Source of the DNA: an uncultured Clostridiaceae bacterium
GTDB lineage: Bacteria; Bacillota; Clostridia; TANB77; CAG-508
NCBI GenBank assembly: GCA_947647275.1
Contig: CANSJQ010000003.1
Span: 62,001 to 126,000, forward strand
Direction of reading: 5' to 3'
Length of the DNA stretch: 64,000 bases
The notes under the pieces are model-generated. The model did not search any database. It was not told the DNA's origin and worked only from the letters and a program-made list of their open reading frames with translations. Positions 55,567 to 62,979 of this stretch are shown here, piece after piece. Position 1 is the stretch's first letter. The number at the start of each line of letters is the position of its first letter. The position numbers and the translations under genes were made by a program.

Positions 55567-55654
55567 TGACAATGGGACGGAGTTTTTGTCACTACACTTT
55601 GAAGGGCTAACCTAACTGAAACACTAGTGACAAAAACTCCGTCCCATTGTCACT
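55565..55654. repeat. Perfect 30-bp inverted repeat at the argS stop codon
   Basis: Arms 55565-55594 and 55625-55654 are perfectly complementary (AGTGACAATGGGACGGAGTT and on), with a 30-base loop. The GGGACGGAGTTTTTGTCAC sequence belongs to the GGGAC-type repeats of family B. It could act as terminator for argS or be a miniature mobile repeat. Confidence 0.8.
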
Positions 55655-55679
55655 CTGTTAATTAGAAAAAAGGAGTAAA

Positions 55680-56213
55680 ATGAAGGAAAGAAAAGTAATA
55701 TTTTTAATATTAATAATTATAAACTGTATAACAATATTTTACTTTTCGAATCAAGTAGCAGACACCTCAAGTGCCTCAAGTGGAAGAATTGTAAATTTTG
55801 TGATAAAAGTATTACCACAATTTAAAAATATGGAAGAACATAAAAAAGAGCATATAGCAAATGAAGTGTTACAACCAATTGTAAGAAAAATGGCACATTT
55901 TTCAATATACACATTACTAGGATTTTTAACTATAAACTTTGCACTTGCATGTGAAAAACAAAATAGCTTTTGCAATATGGACGAGAAATGCCCACCCTTA
56001 CAAGTAAAAAGGGTTAGAAATAAAAGAATACTATATAGTTGGTTATTTGGAACATTATATGCCATATCAGATGAAATACATCAACTATTTATATCAGGTA
56101 GAAGCTGTGAATTTAGAGATGTTTGTATAGATTCATTAGGTGTACTAACAGGAATTGCTATTATGATAATAATTGTTAAAATATTTAATACATTGAAATA
56201 CAAGATAAACTAA
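55680..56213 (+). CDS. VanZ-family membrane protein
   Basis: 177 aa, four transmembrane segments (about residues 5-22, 70-90, 118-138, 150-170). VanZ signature: IFYFSNQVADTSSASSGRIV near the N-terminus, IVRKMAHFSIYTLLGFL, and LFGTLYAISDEIHQLFISGRSCEFRDVCIDSLGVLTGI. VanZ-like proteins affect teicoplanin or lipoglycopeptide sensitivity in some hosts; most have unknown roles. A short cysteine-containing insert (CNMDEKCPPLQV) sits between helices 2 and 3. AAAGGAGT precedes ATG 55680. Confidence 0.9.
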   Translation: MKERKVIFLILIIINCITIFYFSNQVADTSSASSGRIVNFVIKVLPQFKNMEEHKKEHIANEVLQPIVRKMAHFSIYTLLGFLTINFALACEKQNSFCNMDEKCPPLQVKRVRNKRILYSWLFGTLYAISDEIHQLFISGRSCEFRDVCIDSLGVLTGIAIMIIIVKIFNTLKYKIN

Positions 56214-56317
56214 TTTTTATATGTGATTATTTCAAGCAAGTAACTAGTTAGAGATAAGTTATGAAAAGCCAAATTGCTTAAAATCAAAAAATGATTTATA
56301 ATCAAAAGGAGTAAAAA

Positions 56318-57220
56318 ATGAAAAATGTACAAGTTCTAATGTCTACATATAATGGAGAGAAATATTTAAAAGAGCAAATTGATAGTATATTAAGTCAAGA
56401 AAATGTTGAAGTAAGCTTACTTATAAGAGATGATGGCTCAACAGATAAAACTATAAGCATATTAGAAAAAATAGTAAAAGAAAATACAAATGTAAGTTAT
56501 TATATAGGCAAAAACATAGGTTCAGCAAAAAGTTTTATAGATTTAGTAAATCAATCAAAAGAAGTAGATTATTATGCATTTGCAGACCAAGATGATGTTT
56601 GGAATTCAAAAAAGATTATTTCTGCAATAGAAAAAATAGAAAATGATAGTAATATTCCTTCTTTGTATATTTCTGCTTTAGAAGTAGTAGATGAAGAACT
56701 AAATACAATAGAAATAAAAAAAGTAAGTGGAAACCTCTGCTTTGAAGGAGAAATGGCAAAAAACTTTGCAACAGGTTGTACAATGGTTTTTAATAAAAAA
56801 CTATGTAATGCAATTAAAACATATAATCCAAGTTATATAATAATGCATGATTCATGGATAACAAGAGTATGTTATGCTATTGGCGGAAATGTAGTTGTTG
56901 ATGAAAACACATATATTAAATATAGACAACATGGAAATAATGTAGTAGGTTATAAGGATGAAGGATTTAGAAAGTTAAAAAAGCAACTAAAAATTGCGTT
57001 TGTTGATAAAATCAGTATGAGGGTTAATATAGCGAAAGAATTAAAAAGTGGATATGAAGAATTATTAACAGATAATGCTAAGGAATTAGTAAATAATCTT
57101 ATTAGTTATCAAACAAATTGGAAAACTAAGAAATGGTTACTTAAAAATAAAAAGTTTAGGACAAATATTACTAGAATAGATAGGAAGATTAAAATTGGTA
57201 TTATATTAAATAGGTTTTAG
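56318..57220 (+). CDS. Family 2 glycosyltransferase (rhamnosyltransferase-like)
   Basis: 300 aa GT-A fold. LMSTYNGEKYLKEQIDSIL, then LIRDDGSTDKTISIL (nucleotide-binding Asp pair) and FADQDDVWNSKKI (the DXD region) are the hallmark of GT2 rhamnosyltransferases that extend cell-wall polysaccharide. The MHDSW loop (IIMHDSWITRVCYA) further supports the RgpB/WbbL-like group. No membrane segments. AAAGGAG precedes ATG 56318. With the next gene it forms a surface polysaccharide pair. Confidence 0.92.
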   Translation: MKNVQVLMSTYNGEKYLKEQIDSILSQENVEVSLLIRDDGSTDKTISILEKIVKENTNVSYYIGKNIGSAKSFIDLVNQSKEVDYYAFADQDDVWNSKKIISAIEKIENDSNIPSLYISALEVVDEELNTIEIKKVSGNLCFEGEMAKNFATGCTMVFNKKLCNAIKTYNPSYIIMHDSWITRVCYAIGGNVVVDENTYIKYRQHGNNVVGYKDEGFRKLKKQLKIAFVDKISMRVNIAKELKSGYEELLTDNAKELVNNLISYQTNWKTKKWLLKNKKFRTNITRIDRKIKIGIILNRF

Positions 57221-57238
57221 AAAGATTGGAGAAAAATA

Positions 57239-58396
57239 ATGAGTAAGAGAAACGTTTTTATTATAGGTTCAAATGGAATACCTGCCAAATATGGTGGATT
57301 TGAAACTTTTGTTGAAAATTTGACAGCTAAAAAAATAAGTAACAATATAAGATACCATGTAGCATGTATTGGAAATGACAATTGTGAATTTGAATATAAT
57401 AATAGTAGATGTTTTAATATAAAAGTACCTAATATAGGGCCTGCTAAAGCCGAATATTATGATTTGGTTGCTTTAGAAAAAACTATAAAATATATAAAGA
57501 AAAATAATATTAAAGAACCAATAGTATATATATTAGGTACAGGAGTTGGCTTATTTATTGGATTTTATAAAAACAGATTACACAAATTAGGAGCAAAAGT
57601 ATATGTTAACCCTGATGGATGCGAATGGAAAAGAGCTAAATGGAACTTAATATTAAGAAAATTCTTTAAAATATGTGAAGGAAAAATGGCTAAACATGCA
57701 GATTTATTGATATGTGATGCAAGAAATATGGAAGAATATATAAAAGAAGAATATAAAAAATACAATCCCAAAACTAAATTTATTGCATATGGTTCAGAAT
57801 TAAATCAAACTAATAAAGTTAATAAATTAGTAGACTGGTGCTTGGAAAAACATGTAAAAAGAAATGAATATTATTTAATTGTAGGAAGATTTGTACCTGA
57901 AAATAATTATGAAACAATGATAAAAGAATTCATGAAATCTAATACAAAAAAAGATTTAGTAATTATTACAAATGTAGAACAAAACAAATTTTATGAAGAA
58001 TTAAAACAAAAGACCAACTTTGATAAAGACAAAAGAATTAAATTTGTAGGAACAGTATATGATGAAGAATTGCTAACATTAATAAGAAAAAATGCATATG
58101 CATATTTGCATGGACATGAAGTAGGAGGAACAAACCCATCTTTATTAGAAGCTTTAGCTACAACAGATTTAAATTTGTTATTAGATGTAGGGTTTAATAA
58201 AGAAGTAGCTGAAAATGGAGCATTTTATTGGAATAAAGAAGAAAATAATTTAAGCAAATTAATAAATAAAATAGAAAAAATATCAAAAAAAGAAAAGGAA
58301 ATATATCGTGAAAATGCTAGAAATAGAATAAAATGTAAATATAATTGGCAAGAAATAGTAAAAAAATATGAAGAAACTTTTGAAAATTTTATATAA
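57239..58396 (+). CDS. GT4-type glycosyltransferase with DUF1972 domain
   Basis: 385 aa. N-terminal DUF1972: VFIIGSNGIPAKYGGFETFVENLT, characteristic of beta-1,4-rhamnosyltransferases and related capsule enzymes. The GT-B C-terminal domain has YYLIVGRFVPENNYETMIKEF and the sugar-nucleotide loop HGHEVGGTNPSLLEALATT (with the conserved Glu). It follows the GT2 gene by 18 bases, so a shared role in cell-wall rhamnan or exopolysaccharide synthesis is likely. No signal peptide. Confidence 0.9.
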   Translation: MSKRNVFIIGSNGIPAKYGGFETFVENLTAKKISNNIRYHVACIGNDNCEFEYNNSRCFNIKVPNIGPAKAEYYDLVALEKTIKYIKKNNIKEPIVYILGTGVGLFIGFYKNRLHKLGAKVYVNPDGCEWKRAKWNLILRKFFKICEGKMAKHADLLICDARNMEEYIKEEYKKYNPKTKFIAYGSELNQTNKVNKLVDWCLEKHVKRNEYYLIVGRFVPENNYETMIKEFMKSNTKKDLVIITNVEQNKFYEELKQKTNFDKDKRIKFVGTVYDEELLTLIRKNAYAYLHGHEVGGTNPSLLEALATTDLNLLLDVGFNKEVAENGAFYWNKEENNLSKLINKIEKISKKEKEIYRENARNRIKCKYNWQEIVKKYEETFENFI

Positions 58397-58399
58397 GTA

Positions 58400-58428
58400 T
58401 TGACAACAATTTCAAATTTTAGTATAAT
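58400..58428 (+). promoter_or_regulatory. Consensus sigma-A promoter for rpmF
   Basis: TTGACA (58400-58405), exactly 17 nt, TATAAT (58423-58428), directly behind the glycosyltransferase gene. Confidence 0.85.
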
Positions 58429-58507
58429 TTTATAGTATCTAAAAAGAGAAAGCTATGCAAATAGATATACATATATAAGAACTTACGTAAAGAGGAGGGA
58501 ATTAAAA

Positions 58508-58690
58508 ATGGCACAACCAAAAAGAAGATGGTCTAAAGCAAGAACAGGTTTAAAAAGATCAACATGGAAATTAGAAAACAAAAATTTAGTAGCATGTCCA
58601 CATTGCCACGAAATGATGATGCAACATAGAGTTTGTTCAAACTGTGGTTACTATAATGGAAAAGAAGTAGTAGCAAAAAAAGAAGACTAA
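58508..58690 (+). CDS. rpmF: 50S ribosomal protein L32
   Basis: 60 aa. MAQPKRRWSKARTGLKRSTW is the usual basic start; ACPHCHEMMMQHRVCSNCGYYNGKEVV holds the zinc-ribbon C-x2-C...C-x2-C form of L32. AGAGGAGGG precedes ATG 58508. It has its own consensus promoter and terminator; the DUF177 gene that usually precedes rpmF is not here. Confidence 0.96.
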   Translation: MAQPKRRWSKARTGLKRSTWKLENKNLVACPHCHEMMMQHRVCSNCGYYNGKEVVAKKED

Positions 58691-58700
58691 AATAATAAGA

Positions 58701-58726
58701 AACAGCATTAGATGCTGTTTTTTTGT
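58701..58726 (+). terminator. Rho-independent terminator behind rpmF
   Basis: AACAGCAT / ATGCTGTT stem followed by eight T residues. Confidence 0.88.
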
Positions 58727-58735
58727 TTTTAATAA

Positions 58736-58793
58736 AGGGCTGTCCCTTTTTGTTCCAAATTACCAATTAGGGACAGTCCCCAATTGGGACAAA
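58736..58793. repeat. Family B-like inverted repeat
   Basis: GGGCTGTCCCTTTTTGTTCC and GGGACAGTCCCCAATTGGGAC: related GGGACAGT(C)CC units in opposite orientation, as in other family B copies. Confidence 0.55.
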
Positions 58794-58867
58794 ATATTTT
58801 TATAATATGCTTTAAAAATATTTTTATCAATGATATAATGAATAAAAATAAAAAAAGGATAAATCAT

Positions 58868-60601
58868 ATGGAAAAAATAAATAAAATTATAAATCATATA
58901 AAAGAAAATAAGTGGATTCATTATCTTGTAATTATAATAATAGGAATAATTTTAAGCATCCCACTATGTAAAATGAATATAAGAGATACACATGATGGTT
59001 TTTTACACCTTTTAAGATTAATAGGAACTAAAAATAGTTTGAAATTAGGCGAAATACCACCTATTATAACGCCATATTTTTGCAATAATTGGGGTTATGC
59101 TATGAATTTATTTTATAATCCAACAGTTACATATATACCGCTTCTATTAAAACTATTTACATCAACATATGTAATAGCTTTAAAACTATTTGCATCTTTA
59201 TGTATTATTTTATCAGGAATAACAATGTATAGTTTTGTAAATAAAGTAACAAATAAAAGAGTAGTAGCATTATTTTCAGCAATTATATATTTAATGGTTC
59301 CATACAAATTAGGAGATGTATATATAAGGTTTGCAATTGGAGAATTTGCAGCATTTGTATTTTTACCAATTTTATTTATAGGAGTATATAGTTTATTTAA
59401 TCAGGAAGGAAATAAACATTATTATATAGCAATAGGTGCAATAGGGTTATTGTTAACACATACAGTCACTACTTTTTATACAGCAATAATATGTTTTTTA
59501 TATATATTGTTCAATATAAAGAAATTAAAAGAAAAAGAGATAATAAAGAAATTAGTAATTAATGTAATATTTATATTACTAGTATCAGCATTATTTACGA
59601 TACCAATGCTAGAAGCAAAATTTTCAGCAGAATATACAATATTTGACAATGAATTAATGGTTACAAATTCGCAGTATGTATATGAAAATACTTTAGAGAT
59701 AAGCGATTTATTTATATATAATGGAAATTTGTTACCAGAAAGCTACAAAAAGTCAGCTATTTATATAATAGGTGTACCAATATTTACATTAATGTGTTTA
59801 ACAATATTTGTATATAAAAAAATAGATAAAAAATATAAAGACTTTTATATAATATCTTGGATATTTGGAGTTGTATCTTTATTTATGTGTACAAAATATT
59901 GCCCATGGTTTTTATTTCCAAACATATTGTGTACGTTGCAATATCCATGGAGAATGTTAACATTTTTTGCATTTTTTATATCATTTATATTAGGTGTAAA
60001 TTTATATATATTAATAAAAATGCTATTTAATAAAGATATAACCAGAATAATAGTAAGTGGTATATTAATTACACTTATGGTTATATATACTATTCCAATA
60101 TTATTAGAGTTTACTTCAAATGATAAAACAGTAGATATTGAATATGAAAATAAAATACTTAATAATCCCAAAATAAACTATATGAGTATAAATAGGGAAT
60201 ACATGCCTAAAAAAGCATTATTGTTACAACGTACATATTTAAAAGAAAGAAACGACGAAACATATATATTAGAAGGTCAAGCTAATATTACAAGTGAAAA
60301 TAAAGAAGGTTTTACAGATATAGTAGAATTAGAAAATATAGAAAAAGATACTATATTAGAATTTCCATATTTATATTATCCAGGATATAAAATAACTTTA
60401 GAAGATAATTTAAAATTAGAAACAATAGAAACAGAGCATGGATTTGTAGGTTGTAAAATAACTCAAGATATAGAAAAAGCAAAAATAACAGTAGAATATA
60501 AAGGAACGGCAATAACATACATTTCATATGTTGTGTCTTTGGTGTCTGCTATAATATTTATAGTGTATTGCTATAAAGAAAGTAAAAAAAGAAGGCTTTA
60601 G
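58868..60601 (+). CDS. Large polytopic membrane protein, GT-C-like (paralogue of 60774-62508)
   Basis: 577 aa with about 11 transmembrane segments over the first 440 residues and a C-terminal extracytoplasmic beta-rich domain, then a last helix (about 550-570). The first outer loop carries the acidic motif NIRDTHDGFLHLLRLIG, like the catalytic-loop Asp of GT-C glycosyltransferases and YfhO-type proteins. The C-terminal YLYYPGYKITLEDN ... GFVGCKIT is shared with the downstream paralogue. Likely a lipid-linked sugar transferase for surface polymers, by inference. ATG 58868 is chosen since AAAAGGA lies upstream with good spacing. Confidence 0.75.
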   Translation: MEKINKIINHIKENKWIHYLVIIIIGIILSIPLCKMNIRDTHDGFLHLLRLIGTKNSLKLGEIPPIITPYFCNNWGYAMNLFYNPTVTYIPLLLKLFTSTYVIALKLFASLCIILSGITMYSFVNKVTNKRVVALFSAIIYLMVPYKLGDVYIRFAIGEFAAFVFLPILFIGVYSLFNQEGNKHYYIAIGAIGLLLTHTVTTFYTAIICFLYILFNIKKLKEKEIIKKLVINVIFILLVSALFTIPMLEAKFSAEYTIFDNELMVTNSQYVYENTLEISDLFIYNGNLLPESYKKSAIYIIGVPIFTLMCLTIFVYKKIDKKYKDFYIISWIFGVVSLFMCTKYCPWFLFPNILCTLQYPWRMLTFFAFFISFILGVNLYILIKMLFNKDITRIIVSGILITLMVIYTIPILLEFTSNDKTVDIEYENKILNNPKINYMSINREYMPKKALLLQRTYLKERNDETYILEGQANITSENKEGFTDIVELENIEKDTILEFPYLYYPGYKITLEDNLKLETIETEHGFVGCKITQDIEKAKITVEYKGTAITYISYVVSLVSAIIFIVYCYKESKKRRL

Positions 60602-60694
60602 TATTAAACCTCCTTCACACTACTCTACATACTGAAATTACTACTATATTAAGTGAAAATTAAATAACAAAAAAATAAATAATCAAATCTAATA

Positions 60695-60736
60695 TTGTAG
60701 AGGTTGCACTTTGTATAACTAAACCTTCGAAGAAAT
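60695..60736. repeat. Diverged family A repeat
   Basis: TTGTAGAGGTTGCACTTTG ... CCTTCGAAGAAATT, keeping the TGTAG head and TTCGAAGAAAT tail. Confidence 0.45.
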
Positions 60737-60773
60737 TCCACCAAATTTCCAACTTCATAAAAAGGAGAAAAAT

Positions 60774-62508
60774 ATGCAAAAAATAAAAGAATTACTAAAA
60801 AATGAAAAATATTATAGTGTAATAATTATATTAGTAGCAAGTGTTTTTGTTTGTTTACCTTTAATGAGCAAAAATATAGATATGACATATGATGATGGAA
60901 TACAACATATTTCAAGGTTAATGGGCACATACCAATCATTACAAGAAGGACAAACTAATATAATGTCTAATTTTTGTAATGGCTTTGGTTATTCATGGAA
61001 TATATTTTATAGTCCACTTACAGCTTTTTTGCCACTAATATTTAAAATATTAGGTTTAAGTTTTACAGCATGTATTAAATTATTTATGTTTTTAGTAGTT
61101 TTCTTATCAGGTTATTTTATGTATTTATGTGCAAAGAAAATTACTAAAAATAATAATATAGCTATAATTGCAGGAATTTTATATATTTTCGCACCATACA
61201 GGTTAACTGATATGTATATAAGAAATGCTATTGCTGAACTAACTTCATTCACATTTTTACCATTAGTATTTCTAGGATTATATAATATATTTGAATACCC
61301 TGTAGGGGAGAACGAGGTACCATGCCCAATAAACAAAACACTTATATTATCAATAGGTGCAATAGGCCTAATTTTAACACACACAATAGTAACAATATAT
61401 ACAGCAATAATTGCATTAATATATGTACTTATTAATATTAAAAAACTTAAAGATAAAAACATAGTAAAAGCACTCATAATAAATATTTTGTTAATACTAG
61501 TCATCACTTCATTTTTTTGGTTACCTCTTTTAGAACATAAATTTATAGCAAATTATGAAGTTTTTAAACCTGGCAGAATGGAAAGAACAGAAGTATTAAT
61601 AAGTTATAAATTAGATTTATACAGATTATTTTTTACTAAAACAAATGATTATATGCTTTACAACATAGGGCTAATTACTCTAATAGGTTTACTACTAACT
61701 CCAATAGCATTAAAAAAAGTTAAAAACGAATCATATTACAAATTGTATATATTTATGTTAGTAACAGGTATTGTATTAGCCATAATGACATTAAAAATAT
61801 TTCCATTTGAACATTTACCATCGATATTAAAAATGCTTCAATTTACATTTAGATTACTAGAATTTACAAGTTTTCTATTTGCATTTGTTGCAGCAACAAA
61901 TATAGTAACTGTCTGTAGAATTAATGTAAGAGAATTAATAATTTTATTAGTAGCTCTAATGATACTAACAATTCCATATAAAAGCCATTTACGAACTTTA
62001 GAAAACTTTGACGAAAATATACTTTGGCCATCAGTACCAGTTACACAAGAAACAGGAAGAGTGCATGCAGGATGTGCAAGTTTTGAATATTTGCCATCAA
62101 AAGCATTTGAAAACAGAAAATATATAGAAACAAGAACACAAAATGCAAAAGTTATGAATGAAAATAGTTCTACTATAATAGAAAATGAAATTAAAAATGG
62201 AACTAAAATGAGTTTTGACGTAAAATATGTATTAGAAGAAACACGGAATAGAATTACCATATATATATTATTTAGGCTATGATGTAACATTAAAAACAGC
62301 AAACGAAAAAATAAAATTACAAACCTTTGAAACAGATAATGGTTTTATAGGAGTAAAACTTCCAATACTAGAAGAAGGAAAAGTAGAAGTAAAATATACA
62401 GGGACCTGGATTATGAATGTATCAAATTTTGTGTCAGTTATAGGAGTGTGCATATTGATAGGAATATATTTTAAAAATTATACAACAAAAAAGTCAACTT
62501 CTAATTAG
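60774..62508 (+). CDS. Large polytopic membrane protein, GT-C-like (+1 frameshift at 62244)
   Basis: 577 aa after skipping the C at 62244 (ACA-C-GGA, Gly491), exactly the length of the upstream paralogue. Same layout: acidic first loop NIDMTYDDGIQHISRLMG, about 11 membrane segments, outer C-terminal domain and a final helix. After the shift the tail reads ELPYIYYLGYDVTLKTANEK then TFETDNGFIGVKLP, aligning with PYLYYPGYKITLEDN and TIETEHGFVGCKI of the paralogue; the zero frame gives only 12 unrelated residues. This paralogue comparison independently supports the frameshift. AAAAGGAG precedes ATG 60774. Confidence 0.8.
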
Positions 62509-62522
62509 AAGTTGACTTTTTT
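62489..62522 (+). terminator. Terminator overlapping the gene end
   Basis: AAAAGTCAACTTCTAAT / ATTAGAAGTTGACTTTT stem with T run; the corrected-frame stop TAG (62506-62508) lies inside it, as is common for true gene ends. Confidence 0.85.
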
Positions 62523-62524
62523 GT

Positions 62525-62611
62525 TTAAAATTCTTCTTTTCTATATTCCAATATTTCTTTAGCTTGTTTTCTTTCATCTTCAGAAAGTTCTCTGCTAAAT
62601 ACGGACAACAT
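62525..62611 (-). pseudogene. Possible 28-codon gene remnant
   Basis: Minus-strand open frame without ribosome site: MLSVFSRELSEDERKQAKEI and a few more residues, charged and helical, extending a little upstream to a stop. Probably the 3' scrap of a lost gene. Confidence 0.25.
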
Positions 62612-62663
62612 AAAGGTTTGGATTTTGATAAGTTCGGTTAGTTATTCCAAAGCCAGGAATAGT

Positions 62664-62692
62664 AAAAGACATTCCAAATAGGAATGCCTTTT
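62664..62692 (-). terminator. Hairpin terminator of the zinc-ribbon genes
   Basis: AAAAGACATTCC / GGAATGCCTTTT stem, T-rich on the minus strand, just after the 62699 stop codon. Confidence 0.7.
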
Positions 62693-62698
62693 CTAGTA

Positions 62699-62923
62699 TT
62701 ATTTATTTTTTGAGGTATAAGAAAATCCTTCACCAAGGGGAATAGTGGTAATACCTTTAGAATTTATAGTAATTCCATCAGCTGTTTTATAACTTATTGA
62801 ACTTATACCACTTTTACCCATGTTAGCATAAACTTTCGAAGTCTTTTTTGAAAGTTTCTTGCCACAGGAAGGGCAATAATTTGAATTGTCATTATAAGCA
62901 AGCTTACAATCTGAACAAATCAT
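62699..62923 (-). CDS. Zinc-ribbon protein, 74 aa
   Basis: MICSDCKLAYNDNSNYCPSC starts directly with a C-x2-C...C-x2-C zinc ribbon; the remainder (ISSISYKTADGITINSKGITTIPLGEGFSY) is beta-rich. ATG 62921-62923 is chosen because GGGAGGAAAC precedes it; the longer frame upstream lacks this. Encoded behind the larger zinc-ribbon protein on the same strand and probably its operon partner. Confidence 0.7.
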   Translation of the reverse strand: MICSDCKLAYNDNSNYCPSCGKKLSKKTSKVYANMGKSGISSISYKTADGITINSKGITTIPLGEGFSYTSKNK

Positions 62924-62979
62924 TATTGTTTCCTCCCTTAGCAAAAAACGTTTACGAACTCTTAGTCCCATAATAATCC

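Noticed and set aside
1232..62244. Random sequencing or assembly indels as the cause of the frame breaks
   Set aside because: Not fully excluded without reads, but all 20 are the same base in the same codon phase before glycine. A technical error at GG would not respect reading frame, and many other GG and CGG sites in coding and non-coding DNA are undisturbed.
1232..62244. Reassignment of CGG to another amino acid or to stop
   Set aside because: A changed codon meaning would not alter the frame. Here the sequence after CGG makes sense only one base further on, and in accessory genes the frame continues normally after CGG.
1106..62508. Fifteen pseudogenes
   Set aside because: Decay would give mixed deletions, insertions and stops. 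Here each gene is otherwise intact on both sides, with ribosome sites, operon structure and active-site residues kept.
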